This document shows, one piece after another, positions 8,886 to 15,061 of a stretch of 19,911 nucleotides of DNA; position 1 is the stretch's first letter; each line of letters starts with the position of its first letter. The translations under genes and the position numbers were made by a program. The notes under the pieces are model-generated. The model did no database searches and was not told the origin of the DNA. It saw only the letters and a program-made list of their open reading frames with translations. Location of the stretch: NCBI GenBank assembly GCA_913041075.1, contig CAJWGZ010000012.1, positions 1 through 19,911 of the forward strand, read 5' to 3'. The stretch comes from an uncultured Fidelibacterota bacterium (lineage in GTDB: Bacteria > Fidelibacterota > Marinisomatia > Marinisomatales > TCS55).

Positions 8886-9028
8886 TGAATGACACTGATC
8901 CCAAAACCGTATACAGGTATGACACTGGTGGTAGTGGATTTAAAAAGGCAGCTCTTTTTCTTTTAATACTTGCAGGACTAATGGCTGTGTTTGCGATATA
9001 TTGGTTAACCCCATTTTTAGGAGCATGA
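8885..9028 (+). CDS. Small single-pass membrane protein, 47 residues
   Basis: A short reading frame fills the gap between the FecR-domain gene and the SelW-like gene. It begins with GTG overlapping the TAG of the upstream gene (TAGTG) and ends with TGA one base before the ATG of the selenoprotein gene. The N-terminal 21 residues are polar (N-D-T-D-P-K-T-V-Y-R-Y), then K20-K21 precedes a hydrophobic segment at about residues 22-45 (AALFLLILAGLMAVFAIYWL), typical of one transmembrane helix. There is no convincing Shine-Dalgarno, so translation would depend on coupling. I recognise no family. The tight packing on both sides supports a real gene; a role as membrane anchor or partner of the adjacent redox protein is inference. 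Confidence 0.6.
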   Translation: MNDTDPKTVYRYDTGGSGFKKAALFLLILAGLMAVFAIYWLTPFLGA

Positions 9029-9029
9029 T

Positions 9030-9257
9030 ATGAAATTATCTATTGAATACTGTAACGCTTGAAACTATTTGCCCAGAGCGTCCAGGATGGCCGCTGATCT
9101 ACTTGAAAAATATGGTAATAACGTGACTGAGTTGACACTTATTCCATCTGGTGGTGGTGTCTACGAAGTGACCAAAAATGGCACATTAATATTCTCAAAA
9201 AAAGAACTGGAAAGATTCCCCGAACTAGACGAAATAATTGATATTATCGAATCGTAA
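9030..9257 (+). CDS. SelW/Rdx-family selenoprotein (CxxU), in-frame UGA
   Basis: Read through one in-frame TGA (9060-9062), this gene gives 75 residues beginning MKLSIEYCNAU. Residues 8-11 form a C-x-x-U motif directly after the first beta strand, as in selenoprotein W (where the motif is Y-C-G-A-U). After it come an amphipathic helix (SRMAADLLEKYG), a strand (VTELTLIPS), GGGVYEVTKNGTLIFSKK, and a final helix. That order matches the thioredoxin-like Rdx fold, including the G-x-F/Y-E-V and L-I-x-S-K-K signatures. The family is thought to do thiol or selenol redox chemistry. ATG 9030 has a good Shine-Dalgarno, AGGAG at 9019-9023. Without readthrough only a 10-residue peptide or a start inside the helix remains. 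SelA/SelB/SelC lie outside the window, so decoding is inferred. Confidence 0.85.
9077..9095 (+). promoter_or_regulatory. Candidate bacterial SECIS hairpin
   Basis: Fourteen bases after the UGA a small hairpin can form: AGCG (9077-9080) with CGCU (9092-9095), a U-C mismatch (9081/9091), then CC (9082-9083) with GG (9089-9090), closing loop AGGAU (9084-9088). Bacterial SECIS elements are short stem-loops just downstream of the UGA with guanine in the apical loop and a small irregularity below it, and this one fits that description. The stem is short, so this is a candidate only. Confidence 0.5.
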
Positions 9258-10029
9258 TTTCACTTTTTCCTTATCCTGTTTATTGTTCCTGGCCGTACTG
9301 AGCGCCCAGACGCCTGACATTATACCCTTGAGTAAGAAAGTAGGGCTTACGGTTGATGCTGAAGAAAATGTATTTTTCAGGATTTTCCCAGATATTGATG
9401 GTTTCTATAGTGCCCAGTTTTACGATGCGGGAAAAAATAAAATCATCATCCAAATTGTCTTTATAGATTTCAGTCAGCGTAGTGTGCGCAGAAGGTCCCT
9501 TACTATGAAGGAATTCATTGAACTGCAGCACCATGTTGATGTCCAGCCGCCCATTACTGATCGTGATCGTGCAGGTATCAGTCAAAATTTAACTTATCTT
9601 ACAACAGTCAATATTCTGGAATCAATACCACCGGACCAGTTTATTATTATAAAACACCGCACTGGTAAAAAGATTCGTGGTGCATTGATCGGCGTCGAAA
9701 AACGGCAATTATCGATCCAGACACCTATATCAGTTGAAAAAATACCTATATGGGACATGGCCAGTATAACTTATCGAAAAAAGATCAGGAAATTGCCAAA
9801 ACTTAAAGGTATTTTATATACGCTTTCTGGTTTGGGCGGCGTAATTTTAGCAGAAGTATGGAATGAACAAACTCGCCCAAGAATTGATCAGGTTTGGCAC
9901 TTTCGATTCATTGGTACCGTGTTAGGAATGTTAGCAGGTGCTGAAACATACCAAGCGGTAAACATCATCTCATCACCAAAAACATTTTTTGCACTAACTC
10001 CAGAAGAAATGGATAAATTAAAGGACTAA
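9238..10029 (+). CDS. Secreted or membrane-associated protein of unknown function
   Basis: This 263-residue protein has a likely signal peptide (residues 1-23: polar start, then LSCLLFLAVLSA, cut before QTPD). The start is TTG at 9238, overlapping the end of the SelW-like gene by 20 bases. No ATG lies near, and the signal peptide argues for this or a very close start. Residues 25-190 are rich in short beta strands (GLTVDAEENVFFRIFPD, KIIIQIVFIDF, KIRGALIGVEKRQLSIQTP). The segment about 120-180, with a T-G-K-K-I-R-G-A-L-I-G-V turn, could be a small SH3-like barrel. Near the C-terminus two hydrophobic stretches (YTLSGLGGVILAEVW and FIGTVLGMLAGAETY) may form a membrane hairpin. No family is recognised. 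The overlap suggests cotranslation with the selenoprotein. Confidence 0.7.
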   Translation: MILSNRNFTFSLSCLLFLAVLSAQTPDIIPLSKKVGLTVDAEENVFFRIFPDIDGFYSAQFYDAGKNKIIIQIVFIDFSQRSVRRRSLTMKEFIELQHHVDVQPPITDRDRAGISQNLTYLTTVNILESIPPDQFIIIKHRTGKKIRGALIGVEKRQLSIQTPISVEKIPIWDMASITYRKKIRKLPKLKGILYTLSGLGGVILAEVWNEQTRPRIDQVWHFRFIGTVLGMLAGAETYQAVNIISSPKTFFALTPEEMDKLKD

Positions 10030-10044
10030 ATTTTGGGAGGAAAC

Positions 10045-10497
10045 ATGCCTGAGCCTAACTCAGAAGAACAAGTACCGGAATTAACTGAACAACAAAAATA
10101 TGTTAATGAGAAGGTAGCAGTGCTATTGGATCAAATTGGTGATGAGTATGGTGAATCTCTTACACAGCAATTAGTGCAGCGGCTGGATACAACCGTAGCT
10201 GATTTTCATGAGGAAGTAACAAATTTGTTATCGGAATTAAAGGAGAAGTCTGTAACTCGACAGGAACGGTTACGCGATGCATGGCAGCATCGTTTTGACA
10301 CGCCGCCTCCAGCAGCAGAGGTTCCAGCGGCGGCAACTGAAGCAACTCCAGCAGAAGGTCCAGGCGATGATTCCAGTAACTGGGAGAAACGGTTAGAAAC
10401 AATGGAATCGGGAGAAGCAGGAAAAGCACCGGCCGAAGCAGCAGATGATGATAAAAAGAAAAAGAAGAAGGGGTTTTTCGGTCGTAAGAAGAAGTGA
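10045..10497 (+). CDS. Acidic helical protein with lysine-rich tail, unknown function
   Basis: This is a 150-residue protein without a signal peptide. Residues 1-85 are strongly helical and charged (EQQKYVNEKVAVLLDQIGDEYGESLTQQL and onward), probably coiled-coil. Residues about 87-130 are Ala/Pro/Glu-rich and low complexity. The end is a polylysine tail with an aromatic patch, K-K-K-K-K-K-G-F-F-G-R-K-K-K. Such tails often contact membranes or nucleic acid; here that is inference. ATG 10045 is chosen because GGGAGG (10035-10040) stands five bases upstream; a TTG at 10033 would overlap that site. Its stop overlaps the GTG of the next gene (GTGA), so the two are probably coupled. Confidence 0.7.
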   Translation: MPEPNSEEQVPELTEQQKYVNEKVAVLLDQIGDEYGESLTQQLVQRLDTTVADFHEEVTNLLSELKEKSVTRQERLRDAWQHRFDTPPPAAEVPAAATEATPAEGPGDDSSNWEKRLETMESGEAGKAPAEAADDDKKKKKKGFFGRKKK

Positions 10498-10892
10498 TAA
10501 GGCCATCTCGGGGCTATCAGCTAAAATATCAATTATTTCTCTTTTATTTAATTTGGTTTGTCACTGGTGTTTTACTTGGGCAGTCTACCAACAAATTCAT
10601 TGATTATAAATCATTAACCAAACGCGTTTATAATTTCACCAAAGTTGAATTCATCACTGAAGAGGGTGAATTCAATGATGCCATTTGTACTTTACCCATA
10701 CCGGATCTGAGCAAAGATAGTCCACCGTTCTTGGCAATTTATTATAAACGTACCAATTCCCAATGGTTTACAGAATCACTGTATCGAAAGCGGGTGCGCT
10801 TTAGTTTTCGTGATGGTGTGATTAAACTAGAACGCTCTAATTTCTGGGACTGGCATGAGTTGGAAGAAATAAAGATAGTTGTACTTTATTAA
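10494..10892 (+). CDS. Secreted small protein of unknown function
   Basis: This 132-residue protein starts with GTG overlapping the upstream stop. Residues about 11-30 are hydrophobic (YQLFLFYLIWFVTGVLLG) and end in Gly-Gln, which suggests a signal peptide or an N-terminal membrane anchor. The rest is rich in beta strand and charged residues (FTKVEFITEEGEF, RVRFSFRDGVIKLERSNFWDWHELEEIKIVVLY) and has a single cysteine. It resembles a small periplasmic beta-domain, but I cannot name a family. It is the last gene of the run that starts at the FecR-domain gene; a tRNA follows 58 bases later. Confidence 0.65.
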   Translation: MIRPSRGYQLKYQLFLFYLIWFVTGVLLGQSTNKFIDYKSLTKRVYNFTKVEFITEEGEFNDAICTLPIPDLSKDSPPFLAIYYKRTNSQWFTESLYRKRVRFSFRDGVIKLERSNFWDWHELEEIKIVVLY

Positions 10893-10909
10893 AGTTAATC
10901 TTGCTACGC

Positions 10910-10939
10910 TTGCTTCCTGAGATAAAAATCAGGTAAATT
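10910..10939 (+). promoter_or_regulatory. Possible sigma70-like promoter for tRNA-Ala
   Basis: TTGCTT (10910-10915) and TAAATT (10934-10939) are separated by 18 bases, placing transcription start about five bases before the mature tRNA-Ala 5' end. The hexamers match the consensus only partly. A small hairpin (CCTGA 10916-10920, TCAGG 10929-10933) lies in the spacer. Confidence 0.3.
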
Positions 10940-10950
10940 TTACGATGAAC

Positions 10951-11026
10951 GGGGCCGTAGCTCAGTTGGGAGAGCGCAGCGTTCGCAATGCTGAGGTCGA
11001 GGGTTCGATCCCCTTCGGCTCCACCA
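10951..11026 (+). tRNA. tRNA-Ala (anticodon CGC)
   Basis: This is a standard 76-nt cloverleaf. The acceptor is GGGGCCG (10951-10957) with CGGCTCC (11016-11022), including one G-U pair, then discriminator A and an encoded CCA (11024-11026). The D-arm is GCTC/GAGC. The anticodon stem CAGCG/TGCTG closes loop TTCGCAA, giving anticodon CGC for GCG codons. The T-arm is GAGGG, TTCGATC, CCCTT. Unlike tRNA-Ser in this window, the CCA end is encoded. Confidence 0.95.
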
Positions 11027-11072
11027 GCCAATTTATTGTTAAATTGGATGATTGAAAAGTTCATTGAAAATT

Positions 11073-11345
11073 TGGTCGTGCTAGGTGGGGAGGTAGCGGT
11101 GCCCTGTAACCTGCAATCCGCTATAGCAGGATTTAACGCCATAGAGAGGCTTGTTCCGCGTTGGGTTTACCAAGCACGTGGTGTTGACGTTTCAACCCAT
11201 TGCAATGGAGTCGCACCCAACCCCGTCAGGCCTGGAAAGGAGCAGCGGTAGGTGTTTTTTTTCATGTGCCGATGGATCACTGAAATTGAGCCAACGACTT
11301 TTGTATACCTGGCATCCGGGCATGTCAATCTATGGTGCACGACCA
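11073..11345 (+). ncRNA. ffs: Signal recognition particle RNA, large bacterial type
   Basis: The conserved domain IV core GTCAGGCCTGGAAAGGAGCAGC-like segment is at 11225-11246; its asymmetric loop and GGAA tetraloop bind the Ffh M-domain. The 5' part (11086-11130) carries GGTAGCGGTGCCCTGTA and CGCAATCCGCTATAGCAGG-like sequence, the Alu-domain pattern of long bacterial SRP RNAs. The ends close perfectly: TGGTCGTGC at 11073-11081 pairs over nine bases with GCACGACCA at 11337-11345, which sets the boundaries. The resulting length of about 273 nt is far above the 4.5S type of E. coli and close to the Bacillus scRNA type. It guides nascent membrane and secreted proteins to the translocon. Short open frames overlapping it are not genes. 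Confidence 0.9.
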
Positions 11346-11388
11346 CTATAAACTTAGGTAATTTCTGTAGTACTAATTGCACGATGTA

Positions 11389-13074
11389 ATGTCTTATCAA
11401 GTTCTATCTTTAAAATATCGCCCACAATCTTTTGATGATGTGGTGGGTCAGACCCATGTAACACAAACACTTGTTAATGCATTTAAAAAAGAACGGGTGG
11501 CCCAGGGTTATATATTCACCGGACCACGGGGAGTGGGGAAAACAACCACTGCGCGTATTTTGGCCAAGGGATTGAATTGCTCGGATTCTAAGAATGGCCA
11601 GCCCTGTAATGACTGTACTGTTTGTAATGAGATAACCGAAAGTAGAAATCTGGATGTACTTGAAATTGATGGTGCGTCTAACCGCGGGATTGAAGAAATT
11701 CGCAATCTGCGGGAATTGATCAAGTTCACACCCATGAACGCTCCATACAAGATTTTTATTATCGATGAAGTACACATGCTTACAAACCCAGCATTTAATG
11801 CATTGTTACGTACCTTGGAAGAGCCGCCAGCTCATGGGAAATTCATTATGTGTACTACAGATATTCATAAAGTACCGGCCACAATTATTTCCCGCTGTCA
11901 GCGATTCGATTTCCATCGCCTGACTATCGAAGTAATTAGGGAAACAATAAACAATATTGTCAGCAAAGAAGAATTACAGGCGGACAGTGCCTCTGTAGAT
12001 GCTATAGCAAGGAAATCAGAAGGCAGCATGCGCGATGCATTAAGTATTCTTGACCAGGTCATCGCCTTCTCCAGTAATCAGATTGTTTATGAAGAAGTGG
12101 AAAAAGTACTGGGTCTTATTCCTCATGATATCTACTTCGGCTTTACGGACGCCATGAAAGATAGAGATAATGCAGGTTTGCTTACTACACTCGCACAAAT
12201 TCGCGACCAGGGACTCCCGGTGGAGGATATTTTAAGCGGATTAAATAAACATGTGCGTAATCTGATGTTTTCCACCATCAGTGACGGATTAAAAGCGGCG
12301 GAAATGAACGATGATTTAAAGCAGCAATATATTGCTGCAGCCGCGTCTTGGGATGTGCGGGATTTATTACGGATTACCCAGGTTATAACAGATGTTGAGA
12401 CACGCATTAAGCGGGCCAGCCAACCTTACATTATGCTGGAAATGATGGGCTTAAAACTATTGGAAATGGACGAATCAGTATCTATCGAACAATTATTAAA
12501 GAATTCATCACAGCAATCCGGAAGTTCTGCACAAACTGCCCCAGCGCAGAAAAAAAAAATTAAAACTGAAAAAACAGAGACGCGTACTGATGCTCAAAGT
12601 GTTAAGGCGGGTAAACCAGATAACAATAATGGACCCATTGCAAACCAAAACGAAGTCAACAAACATAAAAAGGACTATAAAACAAAAAATAAGGCTGGAA
12701 TCAGTATTGAAGAATTAAAAAGTAAATGGTCAGAAATTATCACCAGTGTAACGAATCTACGTACTTCAGTCGGGATGGTTCTGGAACATTGTATACCCCT
12801 AGAATTTGTTGGAAAAAAGGCACAGGTTGGCATGGTGGACCAGCCGCGTTTTAATCTGGATCTGCTCAAGAATAATAAGGAAATGATCGAAGATGTGGCT
12901 GCTAACCACGTGAAGCAGAAGATAAAAATAAATTTTTTTACTGTCGAAAAAGATAAGCAACTTGTAGAAGAATTATCAAAGAATAGTGTCCCCCAGAACC
13001 AGGCGGCAAGTACAAAATCCGATCTGGTGGTGGATCGGGTCATAGAATTGTTTGATGGTGAAATACTCCGCTAA
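11389..13074 (+). CDS. dnaX: DNA polymerase III clamp-loader subunit tau (and probable gamma)
   Basis: This 561-residue protein is the AAA+ motor that loads the beta sliding clamp. Walker A GPRGVGKT is at residues 45-52. The DnaX zinc module has Cys64, Cys73, Cys76 and Cys79. Walker B-like IFIIDEVHML is near 125-134, and the SRC arginine-finger motif (IISRCQRF) follows. Domain III runs to about residue 365. A low-complexity Lys/Gln/Asn linker leads to a tau-specific C-terminal domain. ATG 11389 fits the family N-terminus (YQVLSLKYRPQ); the in-frame TTG at 11377 adds four residues. The run of ten A at 12550-12559 (codons 388-390) is a likely slippage site giving a gamma form of about 391 residues. 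The gene heads a cluster with ybaB and recR, a common bacterial arrangement. Confidence 0.95.
   Translation: MSYQVLSLKYRPQSFDDVVGQTHVTQTLVNAFKKERVAQGYIFTGPRGVGKTTTARILAKGLNCSDSKNGQPCNDCTVCNEITESRNLDVLEIDGASNRGIEEIRNLRELIKFTPMNAPYKIFIIDEVHMLTNPAFNALLRTLEEPPAHGKFIMCTTDIHKVPATIISRCQRFDFHRLTIEVIRETINNIVSKEELQADSASVDAIARKSEGSMRDALSILDQVIAFSSNQIVYEEVEKVLGLIPHDIYFGFTDAMKDRDNAGLLTTLAQIRDQGLPVEDILSGLNKHVRNLMFSTISDGLKAAEMNDDLKQQYIAAAASWDVRDLLRITQVITDVETRIKRASQPYIMLEMMGLKLLEMDESVSIEQLLKNSSQQSGSSAQTAPAQKKKIKTEKTETRTDAQSVKAGKPDNNNGPIANQNEVNKHKKDYKTKNKAGISIEELKSKWSEIITSVTNLRTSVGMVLEHCIPLEFVGKKAQVGMVDQPRFNLDLLKNNKEMIEDVAANHVKQKIKINFFTVEKDKQLVEELSKNSVPQNQAASTKSDLVVDRVIELFDGEILR
12550..12559 (+). promoter_or_regulatory. 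A10 slippage/frameshift site in dnaX
   Basis: Ten consecutive A span codons 388-390 and the first base of codon 391. In the -1 frame, or after insertion of one extra A in the mRNA, the reading becomes AAT then TAA (stop at 12561-12563). Reading would thus end just after the AAA+ domains and linker start. Homopolymer A runs are known to drive production of gamma in other bacteria, for example by transcriptional slippage in Thermus thermophilus dnaX. Confidence 0.65.
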
Positions 13075-13095
13075 AACCATTATTAGGATAAACGT

Positions 13096-13422
13096 ATGAT
13101 TAATCCAAAGAAAATGTCTCAGATGATGAAACAAGCCCAGCAAATGCAGAAGAAAATGAGTGCAGTGCAGGAAACACTAGAAGATCTTGCGGTGGAAGGT
13201 GTGGCTGCTGATGGCATGGTCAAGGTGAAAATGGATGGCAATCAAAAATTACTTGATATCAATATCGATCCCGCTGCTCAGCACGAAGAATTAGATCTAC
13301 TTGAAGATTTAATCTTGATTGCAGTAAATCAGGCCGTGATTAAATCGCAGGATAAAGCACAAAAGCGCATGAATGTAGTTACAGGTAACATACTGGGTAA
13401 TATTAAGCTGCCGGGAATGTGA
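13096..13422 (+). CDS. ybaB: YbaB/EbfC family nucleoid-associated protein
   Basis: This 108-residue protein has the full family length. Residues 1-35 form the typical helix rich in Met, Gln and Lys (KKMSQMMKQAQQMQKKMSAVQ), followed by the family strand pattern VEGVAADGMVKVKMDGNQKLLDINID and a closing helix with AVNQAVIKSQ and a Met/Gly-rich end. YbaB proteins form dimers that bind DNA and are routinely encoded between dnaX and recR, as here. An AGGA element stands about seven bases before ATG 13096. Its TGA overlaps the recR start (TGATG), so the two are likely cotranslated. The precise cellular role of the family is still debated. Confidence 0.92.
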   Translation: MINPKKMSQMMKQAQQMQKKMSAVQETLEDLAVEGVAADGMVKVKMDGNQKLLDINIDPAAQHEELDLLEDLILIAVNQAVIKSQDKAQKRMNVVTGNILGNIKLPGM

Positions 13423-14015
13423 TGAAATCTTTTCCTGATAGCATTATCCGTTTGATCGATAGATTTTCACGATTTCCCGGGATAGGTAAAAAGACTGCCC
13501 AGCGTATGGCGTTTCACATACTGAAAGATTCTAAAGAAAACGCCCAATCACTGGCTGATGCAGTCCAGGATGTAAAGTCAAATATATCTACCTGTTCGAT
13601 TTGTGGTGGTATAACGGAGGATGATCCTTGTATTATTTGCGGCGATCCAAAACGGAATAACAGTTTAATCTGTGTAGTAGAAGTACCGTCGGATATTTAC
13701 GCTTTCGAACGGACAAGTGGATTCAATGGCGTCTACCATGTGCTGAGTGGCGTACTTTCTCCATTGGATGGAATTGGACCAGATGATTTGAACATCGATT
13801 CATTAGTGGCCCGGGTGAAATCTGATGATGAGATAGTATTAGCCCTCAATCCAAGTATTGAAGGGGATACGACCTGTCTATATATCAGTAAGTTATTAAG
13901 TGAAAAAAATATCAAAGTATCGCGGCTGGCCCGTGGGCTACCGGTTGGTAGTGAGTTGGAATACACCGATGATGCTACCTTGATGAGAGCAATGGAAGGG
14001 AGAACAATTATATGA
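13422..14015 (+). CDS. recR: Recombination mediator RecR
   Basis: This 197-residue protein acts with RecF and RecO to load RecA on single-stranded gaps. The helix-hairpin-helix DNA-binding region is at residues about 10-35 (SRFPGIGKKTAQRMAFHIL). The zinc finger has Cys58, Cys61, Cys70 and Cys73, a C-x2-C-x8-C-x2-C pattern. The Toprim domain starts near residue 80 (ICVVEVPSDIYAFERT), with the acidic stretch LALNPSIEGDTT, and the C-terminal ARGLPVGSELEYTDDATL is conserved. All key elements are present. I take ATG 13422; the GTG directly before it (13419) is possible. The stop overlaps the pgsA start (ATGA). Confidence 0.95.
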   Translation: MKSFPDSIIRLIDRFSRFPGIGKKTAQRMAFHILKDSKENAQSLADAVQDVKSNISTCSICGGITEDDPCIICGDPKRNNSLICVVEVPSDIYAFERTSGFNGVYHVLSGVLSPLDGIGPDDLNIDSLVARVKSDDEIVLALNPSIEGDTTCLYISKLLSEKNIKVSRLARGLPVGSELEYTDDATLMRAMEGRTII

Positions 14016-14593
14016 ATCTACCAAACATACTAACAGTTGGGCGGATCTTAATGACACCTTTTTTTATTATTTTTCTATTTTACGACCATCCTTACGCAAA
14101 AGCCTGGGCGCTCTGTATCTTTGTGATCGCCATGTTAACAGATATTTACGACGGTTATTACGCTAGAAAACATAACCTGGTTACCGATTATGGTCGGTTT
14201 TTGGACCCCTTAGCGGATAAAGTAATGATACTATCGGCACTGATATCATTTGCTGTGATGAATGTGATTCCTTTCTGGATGGTGGCCATAATTATTTTCA
14301 GAGACGTATTTGTTACTGGACTGCGCACGGTCATGTCATCGAAAAATATGGTGATGGTCACAAGTAAAATAGCAAAACGGAAAACATTGACCCAGGTACT
14401 GATAATAATTTTTATCCTGCTCAACCTTGGATCAGTATCATTACCTATTTCATGGATCGGTGATTTCCTTCAATTCTCTAGACAATACCAACTCATTTAT
14501 TACCTGACCTTATCTGTAACTATATTTACCCTTTTTACCGGTTTTACATACCTGTACACAAACCGGGCCGTCATTCGGCAGTTTATTTCCTGA
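14012..14593 (+). CDS. pgsA: CDP-diacylglycerol-glycerol-3-phosphate 3-phosphatidyltransferase
   Basis: This 193-residue integral membrane protein joins CDP-diacylglycerol with glycerol-3-phosphate to make phosphatidylglycerophosphate, the first committed step to phosphatidylglycerol and cardiolipin. The CDP-alcohol phosphatidyltransferase signature D-x2-D-G-x2-A-R-x8-G-x3-D-x3-D is complete: Asp44, Asp47, Gly48, Ala51, Arg52, Gly61, Asp65 and Asp69. The start NLPNILTVGRILMTP is the classic PgsA N-terminus, and several hydrophobic helices follow. The ATG overlaps the recR stop. The next gene, pgpA, encodes the phosphatase that acts on its product, which strengthens the assignment over other members of the family. 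Confidence 0.93.
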   Translation: MNLPNILTVGRILMTPFFIIFLFYDHPYAKAWALCIFVIAMLTDIYDGYYARKHNLVTDYGRFLDPLADKVMILSALISFAVMNVIPFWMVAIIIFRDVFVTGLRTVMSSKNMVMVTSKIAKRKTLTQVLIIIFILLNLGSVSLPISWIGDFLQFSRQYQLIYYLTLSVTIFTLFTGFTYLYTNRAVIRQFIS

Positions 14594-14602
14594 GAATAGC
14601 TG

Positions 14603-15061
14603 TTGCTGCGTGTAGAATTATCCGAATGGTTGGCCACATGTTTTAAGATTGGTCATTTGCCTATCGCACCAGGCACATGGGGGAGTTTGGCGGCGGTTAT
14701 TGGCTGGTGGTTGTGGTTACAATATCTCGATCCATTAGTTTTTATTGTTCTAATTATTACGATATTTACAATTGGTGTATTTGCGACAAATATTATTATT
14801 GACCATACTGGTGAAAAGGACCCATCCAGGGTTGTAATTGACGAAGTGGCAGGACAGTGGTTAGGATTGTTGATGTTGCCAGATGGTACGCTATATATCG
14901 CTGGGGCGTTTATCTTGTTCCGTTTTTTGGATATTTTAAAACCATGGCCGATTCGACAGCTGGAGCAGTTCCCTAAAGGGTGGGGCGTCATGCTGGATGA
15001 TATGCTAGCGGGGTTACTGACACTGTGTTTGATCCAAGGTGTTAGTAGGTTGTTAGTATGA
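14603..15061 (+). CDS. pgpA: Phosphatidylglycerophosphatase A
   Basis: This 152-residue membrane protein removes the phosphate from phosphatidylglycerophosphate to give phosphatidylglycerol, directly after the PgsA step. PgpA signatures are clear: IGHLPIAPGTWGSLAA at residues 16-31, and DPSRVVIDEVAGQW at about 73-86 with the acidic pair Asp80-Glu81. A third motif, RFLDILKPWPIRQLE, and the loop WGVMLDDMLAGL contain the other conserved acidic residues. Three or four membrane segments are visible. The start is TTG at 14603, nine bases after the pgsA stop; there is no nearby in-frame ATG and the first motif begins soon after. The TGA overlaps the cinA ATG. Confidence 0.92.
   Translation: MLRVELSEWLATCFKIGHLPIAPGTWGSLAAVIGWWLWLQYLDPLVFIVLIITIFTIGVFATNIIIDHTGEKDPSRVVIDEVAGQWLGLLMLPDGTLYIAGAFILFRFLDILKPWPIRQLEQFPKGWGVMLDDMLAGLLTLCLIQGVSRLLV

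Noticed and set aside
9069..9257. A shorter 62-codon gene starting after the TGA, or a pseudogene broken by a nonsense codon
   Set aside because: The good ribosome site is before ATG 9030, and the upstream codons supply the expected first strand and CxxU motif of SelW. A start at 9069 would lose the active site. Selenocysteine explains all of it better than decay.
10033..10044. TTG start for the acidic helical protein
   Set aside because: It overlaps the GGGAGG that serves as ribosome site for ATG 10045.
10988..11400. Several short open frames on both strands between tRNA-Ala and dnaX
   Set aside because: They overlie the tRNA and the SRP RNA, whose structure accounts for the sequence.
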